The notes under the pieces were generated by a model. The model was not told the origin of the DNA, did not search any database, and saw nothing but the letters and a program-made list of their open reading frames with translations. This document shows, in pieces, positions 8,820 through 19,960 of a DNA stretch of 20,989 nt. The position numbers and the translations under genes were made by a program. This DNA is from Gnetum montanum (taxonomy: Eukaryota > Streptophyta > Gnetopsida > Gnetales > Gnetaceae), in NCBI GenBank assembly GCA_015680685.1, contig MNCI01018183.1:64001-84989 (forward strand), written 5' to 3'. Every line of letters starts with the position of its first letter. The first letter of the stretch is position 1.

Positions 8820-9625
8820 TGCTAATTAGGCTTGAGATTTGCTTCAAAATATCATTTCAATACTTTTTTTAAATAATCCAAGGCTTGTTTGAAATTAGAA
8901 TCATATCTAGAGATTTTATTCATAAAAACTTCTACTCTATTACTAGTCTATTTCTAAAAATATGCTAAGGAATAATCTTTAAAATATTATAGGTGTATTA
9001 TATAGACCAAATGACATTTTTCTATATACAAATATTTCTCAATGGCTTGTGAATGTGGTTTTTTCTCTATGTGAATCTATTTGTATCCACTATATCCATC
9101 CAAAAAGCTATAATATTAATGCCCTACAATAGTATCTAATACTTGCTCTACAACTGGTAAAGAAAAGTGCTCTTTAAAAGTAGTCATTCTCAACAGCTAA
9201 AAATCTATATAGATCCTCCACTTTTGGCCCTTTTTCCCAAATTTGACTAGTGGGCTTATCAGTTCATTATCCATGATTAGATAAATGAATCTATATTTGA
9301 GTAGTTTTCAAGCTCTTTCTTAAATACTTCTTTTAATCTTGGATTCAATCTTCATTGGGGTTGATGGTTTGGGTTAATTATTAGATCTATATAAATTTGA
9401 TGTTGACAAATGCATGAATCTATTTCACTAATTTCATCATATGACCACACAAAGATTATTGTCAATATGTTAACTACCTCAAGAAATTTTTTCTTTTATT
9501 CATAGCTAAGATTTTTTAAAGGTTAATAGTGGGAAAAGGTCACTTTAATCTTGCTGCNGCTAAAATTTTTTAAAGGTTAATAGTGGGAAAAGGTCACTTT
9601 AATCTTGCTGCAATAGAAATTTCAA
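8820..9625 (-). pseudogene. Element C: Ty3/gypsy reverse transcriptase fragment
   Basis: Read leftward on the minus strand, this shows decayed RT landmarks in order. A pre-RT stretch is parallel to that of element B (about 9340-9620). LYRFLAVEN (about 9205) corresponds to the region where a W-R-V-C-x-D-Y-R block would be. YRKMSFGLYNTPIIF (about 8995-9040) matches the usual R-R-M-P-F-G-L-C-N-A-P-A-T-F block. VEVFMNKISRYDSNFKQALDYLKKVL (about 8850-8935) aligns with the F-M-D-D block and the following helix. The catalytic Asp pair is replaced by N-K, so the enzyme would be dead even if translated. Stops and frameshifts are frequent. It is homologous to but clearly diverged from element B RT (16250-17110). 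It ends abruptly near 8820, at the start of the connection region. The duplicated join at 9505-9611 inflates the pre-RT part. Confidence 0.8.
9505..9611. repeat. 53-bp near-perfect direct duplication around an N (probable assembly join)
   Basis: Positions 9505-9557 and 9559-9611 match at 52 of 53 bases, with an N at 9558 between them. As at 1047-1140, this pattern points to an unmerged contig overlap rather than a biological tandem repeat. Confidence 0.85.
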
Positions 9626-10408
9626 CGTCATCAAAGTCAATTTTGGCCTTCATGAGTTGATCAAAAGTTCCTGGAAGATCTTGGTTTGCAATACCATGGA
9701 TCATGGTCAAGTCATGTTATTTTATCGTAAGCCTACCATAAGTCATGGTCTTTTATAAATAGAGAAATTTATGCTCTATGTAAATCACAAACTAGCTATA
9801 AGTCATGCTTAATTAGTGATTAACGTTGTGGCCTTCATGGTACCTCTTGTACTTCAAATATGGCCAACAAGTGAACCACGAGTTGTGGGATTATTGATAG
9901 GAGTCCCACCAATTGAAACCAATATGATTATATCATATAGAATGAAATGTGTTCTAGTCATAAGCTTCAAAGATAATATTAAGTGGATTTCCAATAATAC
10001 TCATCTATATCATTGCATTTAATGAATATAAGAAAGATTATAATACGTATGATACAAAGCAAACCCGTGTTGCCATAGTGGGAAATTGAGAAAATATTTA
10101 TAGTTTTATGTTTTATAATTTTATAGATTTTATAATTATAAAAATAAAATGGTAATGAACATACATGCATCACAATCCCTCTTAGGAACAAGCACAATGT
10201 TCATGCCATAATCCCTCTTGGGGAACAGTGTAACATCATACATGAAAAACAATAAATGGATCTTAGTCACAACCTTAATGATCTAACACCATGTCATATA
10301 GTTGTGGCCTCATTAGATAAGGATGAATCATCACAAGTCAAAGAATTGGAATTGAAATAATTTTTTTTAGTGTTTTAATATTGAAGGCATCAATTATATA
10401 AACAAAGG
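9626..10408. other. Unassigned stretch between elements C and B
   Basis: No convincing gene. A 68-codon plus-strand frame (9816-10022) and a 72-codon minus-strand frame (9979-10197) carry no motif. AATCCCTCTTaGGaACA (10174-10190) recurs as AATCCCTCTTgGGgaACA (10210-10227), 36 bp apart. The last bases before 10409 would be target-site sequence next to the element B LTR; aaagg (10404-10408) is the candidate, but its partner on the other side is outside the window. Confidence 0.4.
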
Positions 10409-10987
10409 TGATGAGTGGTAGGTATCCTCTATTTCAACCATACAAATCACAAGCATTCACTAGTCATCTAGTTAAATTCCATAGACTTAGTTACCTAAGT
10501 AGCCAATATTCCTAATAGTGAATCATGGGGTTGCAAGGTCATTGTCTTCTTAATCTACACTTGTGTCTAACTGCATGTATGATTAAATGTGGTTAAAGCA
10601 TATGATATGTATTTTTATATTTATTTTATTATTTTCTCTCCTAACAGCTAGATGATTGAATGAGGATATAAGAATTGGATTAACTAAAAAATTTACTATT
10701 TCATTAACTACTTATCCTAACATGGAGTATCTACTCCTATTTACTGTATACATCCTAAACTAGTATTAACACTGCTAGGTTACCAAGAGGTTATTACTGG
10801 GTGTACCAAATATCCACTACTAGAATTACAAAACATTAATATGTTATGCTCAAAATGTTCATACTCACATGTTTATGATTATTTTTATTAATTCTTGAAG
10901 AACATAATTGTAAAGTTCATAGAAAGTAAAGTGCTAAATAGAAATAGTAAACTAGTCTAAATACTACAATGGATGTAGAAAATCTCA
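10409..10987 (-). repeat. 3' LTR of element B (shortened, lacks U3)
   Basis: Direct repeat of 19980-20546, same orientation, ending (minus sense) in CTCATCA in both copies. The right boundary here is where similarity to the 5' LTR stops, immediately beside the ORF3 stop codon. The 5' LTR continues well past the matching point and has its TATA box there, so this copy seems to lack the U3 and promoter part. Confidence 0.8.
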
Positions 10988-10992
10988 AGCAA

Positions 10993-12567
10993 TTAAGACT
11001 GGTTTGCTATAATGTCATCTGGACGATTGAAGATATCTAGAAGTATTTGTGTGGATCCAACTAGTCTTTCCAATACTTCTTGATGTTCGGTAGTGCTCAT
11101 CTAATCACTCCTTAGTCCTATAGACATATGGATGTTTTCCATTGTGGCAATTTCAGGTAATGATGTCACAAGAGCATTCAGGGCTTTATTAATCCTATCA
11201 TCCATCACCTCTATTATTGTCTCTTGATCTTTGTGCTACATCACTAGGATGATCATCCTTTCACCTTCTCTCAACATGACCAAGAAGGTTACAACATTTC
11301 TTGAAATTTTAGGAAATGTTTGTCTAGGAATTAACATTATGATCTCATGGGCACTTAGATTGGATCTTGTGGATACTTGGTTCCTTTGAGTAAAGAACAG
11401 TAAGGCTATCTCATTGTCTAGTCAACTGATGATACTTGAAACCTCATTTAAGTGGGTCCTGGCTGAATGGTAGACAAATGGATTTGCACCACCTATAGAG
11501 CTTTGTTGTTGCTGTAGCTACTACTCTATAAGCTTTCTTAGTTATTCTATAGTTGTAAGTACCTCTAGTGTAGACTCTGGAGTTGTAGGTGATGGTGGTG
11601 GTGGCTACTCCTCTTCTTGTAGCTTGGTTGTTGCCTTATCCTTCATCATTACCTACAAGGATATGGCAGAAGCATGATGGATCACATCATTTGAATAGCA
11701 AGCTATTCCTTCTCTTTTGCATAATTTGTGGATGAGACAAGGAAATAAAAGGGTCTTTCTTCCCTTCTCAGTTCCCTTGAAGCATTTCTCAATCTCCAGG
11801 AAAATGAGTTAGGGAAGTTTAACTAAGAATTTCCCACTTAGAAAGATGTATGGCTAGGTAGAGAAGGATGTCATCTTGCTAAGCCTTACCATTGAGTTTA
11901 GGTGATAGGTCATAATCTTGAAGTATGCATGTGCCACCTTTATGAGGATATCATACTCTTTGTGGCCCACTCCATAGCATCATTGGACCCATTCTTTCTT
12001 TGCTTCGGGGTCCATTTGTGTCGAGATTTCAACCATTTTTTTCCCAGTATCTAGAAACTTGAGGACCTTTGCAATGGCCTTAACCAAGTAGGTGATAGTA
12101 ATGTCTTTGATTTTCATTGATGCATCTCCTTGTCAATTGTTCTAGAATAGGTAGGTCTCCTCCATTTACCACTCTCTATTATTGGAGAGAATAGGCCACA
12201 TGGGAAACCCCTGTATGGACCTCCTCTGGTGCCAACTCTAAGAAGAGTCCAAAGTTCAGCTCATGAAGGATAGAACTTTGGACCTCCTTGATCCTAATCT
12301 TTTCCAAGTAAGCCTCCATGAGGATGACCTCAAAGCTAAGCCTTGGCCCTAAGACCTCATCCTACCTAGATTGACTAGTTTCTACAATGGGAATGTATCA
12401 AATAGATTCCACTTTAAGCGCCTTCCAAAGGAGTTTAGTGGCATGAGTTGCCTTGGATACTTGCTTTTGGGGTTGTTGTGGTTGCTGCTACTAGCCCCAT
12501 CCTATTCTTTGTTGCTTCTCCCTTGGTTGCAAAGGTCCACCTACTTTTAGTCCTCATGTGGTGCCAT
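10993..12567 (-). pseudogene. Element B ORF3, env-position protein of unknown function
   Basis: The minus-strand frame spans about 525 codons, from a possible ATG at 12567 (MAPHED) to a TAA near 10993 after NRPDDIIANQS. N-terminal residues are S/N/Q-rich. The middle has ILMEAYLEKIRIKEVQ and LNFGLFLELAPEEV (about 12210-12310), then AIAKVLKFLDTG (about 12070), then the hallmark FPCLIHKLCKREGI (about 11706-11746) and YSNDV. The C-terminal third is P/T- and Q-rich (E-E-E, P-P-P-P, Q-Q-Q-Q) and ends in the helical segment TEHQEVLERLVGSTQILLDI. I see no clear signal peptide or transmembrane helix, so envelope function is not supported even though the position is that of an env-like gene. At least one frameshift (about 12160) and about ten stops break it. 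The family resembles the 'putative plant transposon protein' group. Two further copies lie at 1-780 and 1867-2634. Confidence 0.75.
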
Positions 12568-14399
12568 CTATGCTCACAAACATAACCCATAATTACCTTT
12601 TTGCTTTATAACCCTTAGTTATTTTGATACCTTTCTTGTTAGATTAGGTTATATTTAATTATTAGGTGTTATGAGTTTATCATTTCAATGTTTGTTTGTG
12701 ATCCAAGCATGTTAAATTATTTTAATATTATTTTATTTTTTCATTATCAAAGTTTGTATGACGGTCTTAACCCTCCATGGTGGTCGATTTTAATATTATT
12801 TTAATGGATTAACCATGGGAATTTTGAAAAAGTTTGAAAAATTATCTACCAAGAACCAAAGGTTTATATTCCCCATGACATAAAGCTTACCTCTAGTAGC
12901 ACAAGAATCAAAAAATGGAAAAAATCAAATTAGTGGTTTGAAATTTATGATGCATGAAAGGTTCTTAAGATCTAAAAAATTGCAAAAAATCCTCTTGTTC
13001 AATTGGAAAATGATTCAAAATGATCTAAGTATTACATCTATTTATAGTATTTTTGTGGTGCATCAATGGGAATGTGTTGACGAGGCTATGTCGAGTAAGC
13101 CCACTATATTGATGCATCAACACAACCATACTTAGTAATTTTGCACATAAGCAAGAAGAGTAATTTTGAATGAGTTCTAGGATGAAACAAGAGTCCAAAG
13201 GAAGCCAAAAAGATCAAGAATTATGGATAAAATATTGAAGAGAATGATTTTAGCTTAGGAAAATAAATTTAAGTGGATTTGGATGAATTAGTTAAAACAG
13301 GATTAAACTTGATATTTGAATGCCCAAGTGATGGGATTGAAAAAAACTAATGGAAAGGAATTTTAACTTAGGTAAATTGAATGGAATGCAAGTGGATCCT
13401 CCCTAAAGTAGGCTTATGCCTTTAATGCCCTTGCATGCTCACCTCATAAGGAGTCCATAGGCACCAAGGATGATTAATGGTTGTTCTAAGTTAAAACTTG
13501 TATCCAACTAAGGTAGAGCCTGAGGATCATGAGATTTGCATAATAAATGTATCAATTAATCATAATATGAGGTAGTGAGGTGATATGTTATGGATTAAGA
13601 ATGGTGGGTAGGTAATCTACATCTAGGTCATATGAGACATGCTTCCTATGAGAATGGTGGGATTGATATTTTATATTTTTTTCATGGAAACCACACCATG
13701 CAAAGACATGCTTCCTATTTATTGATTGATGATTAAGAGTGGTGATATACTAATGAGAAAAAAATCATAAAACTCAAGAAAGAAGTTGAGACAAGGATAC
13801 AAAAAGTTCCTTTAAGGTCACATCCTTTTTTGTTCTTTCTTAGTCCATTTTGAGTTTTTTGAGTAACAAGATCATGAATTACTTTTAGTTAAAATGTAAA
13901 AAGAACCTCATGCTTCCATGATGTAGAGTCATCATAGAATGAATGGAATGGGTGGATGTTGTGGAGTAACTACCTAATACCATAAAAATTGAATGATTTG
14001 TTAATAGAGGACATAATCCAAAGACAAGAGATTGACCTTTTAGTAAATCAATCATAACATTAATAGGTGCATTCATCAACTCCTAGTATTAATAGTAGCA
14101 ATCACAATATCAAATATATTCTATAAAATAAAACAAGATAAAATTAACAAAAAAGAGGATAGAAAATAAAGGAAAACATATATATAATAATAATAGTTGA
14201 GAAAATAGTTAAGAAAATGAAAAATGTATGAAGAATGGATTAAACCAAAAAAGTGAAAAATGAGTTAGTCGTCACAAGATGTTAGATGGATGACCATCTC
14301 CTCCATGACTATGTTGAGAGGAGGAGATTTAGAATATAGAACATGCTTTCTCTTGCTCAAAGGTTTTAGTGTTGTTGGTTACTCTAGGTTCTGAGAATG
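12568..14399. other. Spacer between integrase and ORF3 of element B
   Basis: About 1.8 kb of A/T-rich sequence with no recognisable protein. A 15-bp word, agacatgcttcctat, is repeated exactly at 13635-13649 and 13704-13718, with similar flanks (ggtgata, gattaag), suggesting a decayed ~70-bp tandem duplication. A long spacer at this position is usual in Athila-type elements. Confidence 0.55.
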
Positions 14400-15500
14400 G
14401 CTTCACTTATTTGATGTTGACCAATAGACATTGCTTTGGGCATGATGGGTAGTAGATGGTCATGGAACTAGAAGGAAATTTCCATAAATGATATAAGGTC
14501 CTTCCCATAGCATTTGAAATTAGTATGATGTGGTACATGCATGGGGTTCTAGTACAAGGCCTTATTGCCAAGTTGAAATTTAACTTTCCTTTTTTGTACA
14601 TCATGACATTATTTGGAATGTGCCTTGTGCACTTCATTCATCATCAGGGCTACTTACTGGTTTTCATCTAGCACATTTAGTATCATTAGGTGTTCTTTCT
14701 ATGCTACACTAAGGTTAAGATCAAGCGTATAGGAAATTGAAATTGGATGAAGTTTAGCTTGGATAGGAAGTATTGGAAATTTTTCATACACTAACTCATA
14801 AGAAAAGTAACTTATAGGAACTTTGTAAGTTGATCGATAATCCCAAAGAGCATCATTAAGTTTCATACTCTAGTCCTTTTTATATCAACTAATGATTCTT
14901 GTTAGGATCCTAGTTATCTCCTTGTTAGTAACTTTGATTTGACTATTAGCTTGGGGGGTGATAATGAACTATTAGTTTATCTTGCACCCCAAATCATTGT
15001 ATTAATTTATAAAAATTATTTTCTATGAAATGGGTTCCATTGTCAAAAATAAGTACCCTTGTCACACCAAACCTATTTATGACATTTTGCTGAACAAACC
15101 ATACTATAGTGAAAGATGAATAATTAATTACCACTATAGCTTTGACCCACTTGATGCAATGAAAGGTGTACATCAATAGAAATAATGATGTACACCTTCC
15201 CATTGAACATGGAAGTGATGGATCCCATGAAGTCAATGCCCTAAAGGTTAAAGAACTCTAGTAGTTGGATCCATTACTGAGGCCCTTCCTTTCATGTCTT
15301 CATTCCTACATCTCATTGGCGGCACTCACATGAATGAAAAGAATGTGGATGTCCTTGAAAATGATTGGCCAAAAGTATCCTTCCATGAGAATCTTCACAC
15401 TCATCTTCCTTCCCACAAGGACCTTAATGAGCATCCTTGAGGATTTGTAGTTGACCAACATTTGGCACACATCATCATACCAAGCCATTTGCACAAATCT
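14400..15500 (-). pseudogene. Element B integrase
   Basis: Integrase would insert the element cDNA into the genome. In order on the minus strand: the HHCC zinc-finger region, with the family-typical KILMEGYFWPIIFKDIH (about 15340-15395); the catalytic core, with GIDFMGSITSMFNGK (about 15200-15245) holding the first Asp, a frameshift, then IKWVKAI, RFGVTRVLIFDNGTHF (about 15025-15075) holding the second Asp, and TPQANSQIKVTNKEI (about 14910-14955). In that last motif the expected catalytic Glu is Lys (Q-I-K). The C-terminal part contains ALWDYRSTYKVPISYFSYELVY (about 14800-14860) and QLGNKALY. A frameshift lies in a run of six G (14953-14958, plus strand), between HYHP and PQANSQ. Both the frameshifts and the lost Glu make it inactive. 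Confidence 0.9.
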
Positions 15501-16249
15501 TGAAAAGGCTATCTTGGAATTCCATGTAGTATTTGTCTTATTAAAGAAATTTTTATTTCCTCTTGCTATCTCGTTCTTGTGGATTCTTCTGAGTTATAAA
15601 GTAGGAGAGGAAATCATTATACCAATTGGTATCCTTGGAAATCTAAACATCAAGGGATTTAGCAAAGAAGAGTTTATTTGGGAATTGATGAGATAAAGGC
15701 TCCTCATCTCCTTACCACCCCATTTTAACTAAGACAAGTGATCATTAATCACATTCTTAGTTTTCTTTCTATACATCATTGTAACAACAAACTCTTACAA
15801 AATGACTAATCACCATATTGCACATGGGCTTACCACTAGCATGTTCATCAAGAAGTAGATAGCATTGTGATAGATGTGTACAAAGATTTGATATCCAAGC
15901 ACATAGTGCCTAAACTTCTTTAAGATATATACCATTTCCATGAGATCCTTCTTAGTAGTGATATAATTCAATTATGCATTCACAATACTTTTATTGTCGC
16001 AATGGATATAATAAGAACATTTCTAATCATTCAATTGCATCAACACCACTTTAATGCATAGTTGGATGTATCCATCATGATGTGGAAGGATCTAGAACAA
16101 TTTAGAACATGTAGAATAGGAGTTTCTATAGACTTTGCTTTAATTGATAGAATGTATGCTTGCATTCCTTGGCCTTGGTAAAGAATGTATCCTTCTTTGT
16201 TGATTCTACCAGTGACTTGGCAATTCTAGAGAAGCTCTCGATGAAGCAT
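15501..16249 (-). pseudogene. Element B RNase H and linker region
   Basis: Lies between RT and integrase. The left part shows the Ty3/gypsy linker signature FPNKLFFAKSLD (about 15655) followed by WYNDFLSYFITQKNPQE (about 15585-15640), which corresponds to the F-P-D-E-x-L-F ... W-Y-A-D-I-V-N-Y-L block seen ahead of integrase in Athila/Tat-type polyproteins. RNase H itself is badly decayed: I cannot point to its Asp-Glu-Asp residues, and stops are dense at 15750-16100. Confidence 0.7.
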
Positions 16250-17110
16250 TGATAGTAAGTAGTATGTCTAGGGAATGACCTTGTGTCTTTTATAATTTCA
16301 AGTTTTCTAGTAATTTCTTAGATAACCAAAACTTTCTCCAAGTCCACTTCAATCCTTTTCTCTAAGATTCTATGCCCTAAGATTATGCCCTCTTAAATCA
16401 TCAAATGGCTTTTTTGCTAATTGAGCCTTAAGTTTGTCTCCACAAAGTAATTCAACACTTACTCTAGATGGTCCAAGGCCTACTCAAAGTTTGTACTATA
16501 GGTGGACAAGTCATCCATGAAGACCTCCACACTGCTACCAATTTTCTATTTAAAAAATGCTAAGCACTAAGCATTGGAAAGTAACATGAGAATTGCAAAA
16601 GCCAAAGGGCATCTTTTTATATGCAAAAATCCATAGGAACTTGTGAAGGTTATTTTAGACAAGTCCTCTAATGCTATCTAGATTTGTTTATAGCCACTAT
16701 AACCATCCCAAAAACTATAGTGGTCATTCCCTACAATAGTATCTAGCACCTTGTCCACAAATGGCAATGGAAAATGATCTTGAAAGTTACCATATTCAAT
16801 AGTCTATAGTCTATGTAGACTCTCCATTTTGTATCTTTCTTTGGTATAATGATGAGTGGGCTAATCCACTAACTATTTGCAATGGGATAAATGAATCTTG
16901 CCTTAAGAAGTTATTTAATTTTATCCTTAACAGCTTACTTAAGCTTTGGGTTCAATATCCTCTGTAGATACCTTTTTGATTTGATTGAGAAGTTTGTATA
17001 AAATCAATGCTGACATATTCATGGATCTATCCATGTTAGTTCATGATATGACTAGGAAACAACTATTGGCCATTTGTTTACCACTTCCTGTAACTACTTC
17101 TTTTAGTCTC
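16250..17110 (-). pseudogene. Element B reverse transcriptase
   Basis: Copies the element RNA into cDNA. Landmarks in order on the minus strand: ILNPKLKQAVKDKIK (about 16920-16965), FIYPIANS and WISPLIIIPKKDTKWRVYID (about 16810-16880), FPLPFVDKVLDTIVG (about 16730-16780), YSFWDGYSGYKQI with the first catalytic Asp (about 16690), ITFTSSYGFL, KKMPFGFCNSHVTFQ (about 16575-16620), and VEVFMDDLSTYSTNFE with an intact FMDDL (16507-16521), then EGIILGHRI (about 16375). A one-base change in a T run near 16550 shifts the frame between the F-Q-C-L and F-M-D-D blocks. TAG codons interrupt several conserved blocks, as at K-Q-I-stop-I-A-L. Catalytic Asp residues are retained although the gene is broken. 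Confidence 0.93.
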
Positions 17111-17559
17111 AAGTAAGATGAACATTTATGATTACCAGCTTGCTATTATCAAGATAAGCATATTTTAGATTAGTTGGTAAAGTCTTGAGTTCAAGGGGCT
17201 GCTGCTTAAAATAATCTAGGACCTCCAACTCTGCCTAATCCATTTCATTCTATGCATGGGAAAGTTAGCTATGGATCTACTCTATTTCATCCATGTGATT
17301 AATGTAAGCACTTGTAAGGCCTTCTGTTGGTTACATGCATATTTATGAGTCTACCCTAGTTTCTGTTGTCAACCACTAGGTACCTTCCTATTTTGTGGCT
17401 ATTGCATACACACACTTTTAAATAGTTAAAATTTTGACATACTACTTGCATGCTTGGATTTCATTATCCATAATCTCTATACACAATGGCACCTTGTGTC
17501 ACTGTATGGGATGCATGAAACTTGCTTCTTCTTGATTTTTCTAAATTCATTCTTCTTGG
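17111..17559 (-). pseudogene. Element B protease-RT linker
   Basis: The stretch just left of the protease includes LELKTLPTNLKYAYL (about 17145-17195), matching the L-K-x-L-P-x-H-L-K-Y-A-F-L block that precedes gypsy RT in this group, then a decayed segment. The rest (about 17230-17559) is unassigned linker with several stops. Confidence 0.6.
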
Positions 17560-17885
17560 AGATTTCCAAGGAAAGGTTTTAAGTCCCCACCTTGGCATCA
17601 ATTGTGCTGAGCCAAGTCCTTTCTATGATAATAGGGAAGTCCCCTTTACAATTATCCACATGGATCAACAAGAAATTTGCAAGATAAGACCAACATAGAT
17701 GGTGGTTACAATGTCCTTCATTAATCCCAAAGGAATAGTGATGGATTGATCTACAAGCTCCAATCTAATGTTACATTTCTTGAGTGGAGATAGGTTTTAA
17801 GTCTTGTACATTTTTTTGGAAAATTAAGTTTATTCTACAATTTGAATCCAATAGAGCCTTGCATGGATCATTTCCTATGATCTAC
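17560..17885 (-). pseudogene. Element B retropepsin (aspartic protease)
   Basis: Processes the polyprotein. NDPCKALLDSNCRINLIF (about 17820-17875) is the active-site loop. The usual D-S/T-G reads D-S-N (17840-17848), so the glycine is lost. GDFPIIIERTWLSTIDAKVG (about 17580-17640) is the closing motif, with E for the usual G before R. In Athila/Tat-type proteins this reads I-I-L-G-R-P-x-L/I. The two motifs have the spacing and order of a retropepsin. Stops lie between them. Confidence 0.75.
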
Positions 17886-19819
17886 AAATAGATGGAGGAC
17901 TCCTAGGATTCGATCATTTCTTGGGAAGGTGACCAACCTTAATCTAATCTGTGACTGCATAGATCAACATAATCGTATGGACATTTGAGGAACTTTTATT
18001 TGAAAGAGACTCAAGAGTGACTTCAAAAGTGATGAATGTAAGGGTTTTGGTGGACTACTAGTCCTAATGAAAGTCCTCTTGCAAAGTTTAGGCTCAATAC
18101 CACTTGGATAGTTATTTAGATATAAATTAATGACCCCCATAGCATTGTGCTATTATGGCTATGGTGAAATTTCTCCTTGCATAGGTGGAGTAGGTGGTAA
18201 AAGAATGGTATTAGATGATGGAGGTTAGTTGAGGTATATTAAAAAGGATAAGTAGAGGGTGAATCAAGTGATAGAGTATGGGTTTAATAATATTCTGGAG
18301 GGTAGAAGTGATGAGTAAAAGGAGTGTGGCTAGTAGAGCCATTAGGAAAAACAAGTTACTAGATATAATATCCATGGCGATCTGACTACTAGTAAGGATA
18401 CTACTATTGTCGTGATAGCATCCCCCACAACTATGGGTTTTGCCACTACTAATATTATTCCTAACGTTAAGGTGGTGCTCCACATGGATAATATTGTGTT
18501 TGGTGGAACTACTACCTATAAATGCCTTAAGGATAAGGTAATCTCCTAGGCATTTTCTTCCTTGCTAGTTTCAGGTTTAATGCATACACCTCAAATTCTT
18601 ATAGATGTGATACTATAGGGAAACATCATTTGGGATGTTCATCTTGGAAAATTGTACATTTTTCATCACCTATTTCTGAATCTACAACCTCATCAAATGT
18701 TTTAGCCTTACCTTTGTTCTAATACTACTCCCTGGTTGCACCTCTTTGTCTTCTTTTATCCTTATTACTACCTTGCTTTATTTTATCCTCTACTATTCTA
18801 CGAGCAGTTTGGTACTTATCATCTAAGGAGTTCCACATTTTATCTACCTTAGCCAATATCTCAGTAATAGATTTTGATATTGTCAAGGTCTTTCTCTACA
18901 TCACTTCATAACCATACCTTCCTTTTGNGCGAGTCTTGTTGTGCTGCCTTTCTCAATGATGCTCTTGTTCCTATCTTTGTTGGCTCCCATCTTAGTTTCC
19001 ATCATCATAATGAAACCTCCTATCATCTCCATATATATCCTAGTCATCCTTATCTTTGTCTCTATCATGGCTCCTCCTGTTAGAATTTTATAATGAGAAG
19101 GATGGTGAAGGTGGAGGACGAGAAGAACAGTGCCCTTCTAGTTCTTCTCTTTTGGTTCTTGTCTTGATCCTTCTTCTTATCTTTTCCCTTCTCTTTTTTA
19201 TTCTCCTTATCTTTAGATGAATGACTAAGAGACTTGTCTTTTGAGTATCCTTAGCCTTTGGACCTTATCTTTCCTTCATCAAGGTTCTCCAAGGTTGATT
19301 GTAGCCATTGGTGTAAGGTGTCATCCTAAAAAAAAAATAGGAAGAATTAGTGTATTAAGAGTGCCCAAAAAAGAAATCCTCTCCATATTTATGTGGCTGT
19401 AAGAATAATGGTGTTAAGATTTATTTACCCTTAGAGGTTTAATAGTGAACCTCCATGCATTTTTCTTTTTAGAACTATGCTTCTATAGGATAGTAATTCC
19501 TAAAGACTTGCTCTTAGCTCTCATATTCAGGCCCTATTGCTTCAATGCCTAGTCTCATAAGTTGGGTCATGAGCATGACGAGAATGGATCGATTAGGAGG
19601 TAACATAATGCTACCATCCATATCTCTCTAGTATAAATACTCATCCTAATGGATAATGAAGATGAACTCTAGATGATAGGAATCTAGATGGGCATAGATT
19701 ACTTTCAACTACAGAGGCTTCTCACTTGTAGTCTTTTGCATCCTTTTCTATTTATTTTCTTGTTGTCTATTAGATTTGTCCCCATGTGGTGGAGATTCAT
19801 TCCTGTGTGTAGAAGCCAT
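17886..19819 (-). pseudogene. Element B gag-like frame
   Basis: Starts at ATG 19819, about 140 bp after the primer binding site, reading MASTHRNESPPHGDKSNRQQ. The frame stays aligned for about 130 codons, with stops but no indel: LMTQLMRLGIEAIGPEYES (about 19505-19570) is plausibly helical capsid sequence. Further on come a strongly basic K/E/R/D-rich stretch (about 19140-19240), an R/D-rich stretch (DRDKDKDD, about 19055), helical sequence LAKVDKMWNSLDDKYQTARR (about 18795-18860), and an H/P/S/T/Y-rich tail (about 18150-18330) before the protease. No CCHC knuckle was found. The canonical retrotransposon gag core is not as clear as in element A, so the assignment rests mostly on position. An N lies at 18928. 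Confidence 0.65.
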
Positions 19820-19960
19820 TTCAATAATGTTTCTTAAGTGTTCCTTGAAATAATGTTATTATTATTATTATGGAAGAAAGATATTTCGTTATGTTCTCCT
19901 CACAATGCTTATATACAAATTTAGTACTTAATAATACTTAGTGCACTTAGCTAAGCTAAG

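Noticed and set aside
9816-10022. 68-codon plus-strand frame
   Set aside because: No motif, no supporting context and within unassigned retroelement flank.
10404-10408. aaagg as a confirmed target-site duplication
   Set aside because: The matching copy should lie outside the 5' LTR, whose outer end is not in the window; aaagg at 20700-20704 lies inside the presumed LTR.
18211-18483. 90-codon minus-strand hydrophobic frame
   Set aside because: Lies within the decayed gag-to-protease part of element B; hydrophobic Leu/Ile content follows from AT-rich sequence and no motif is visible.
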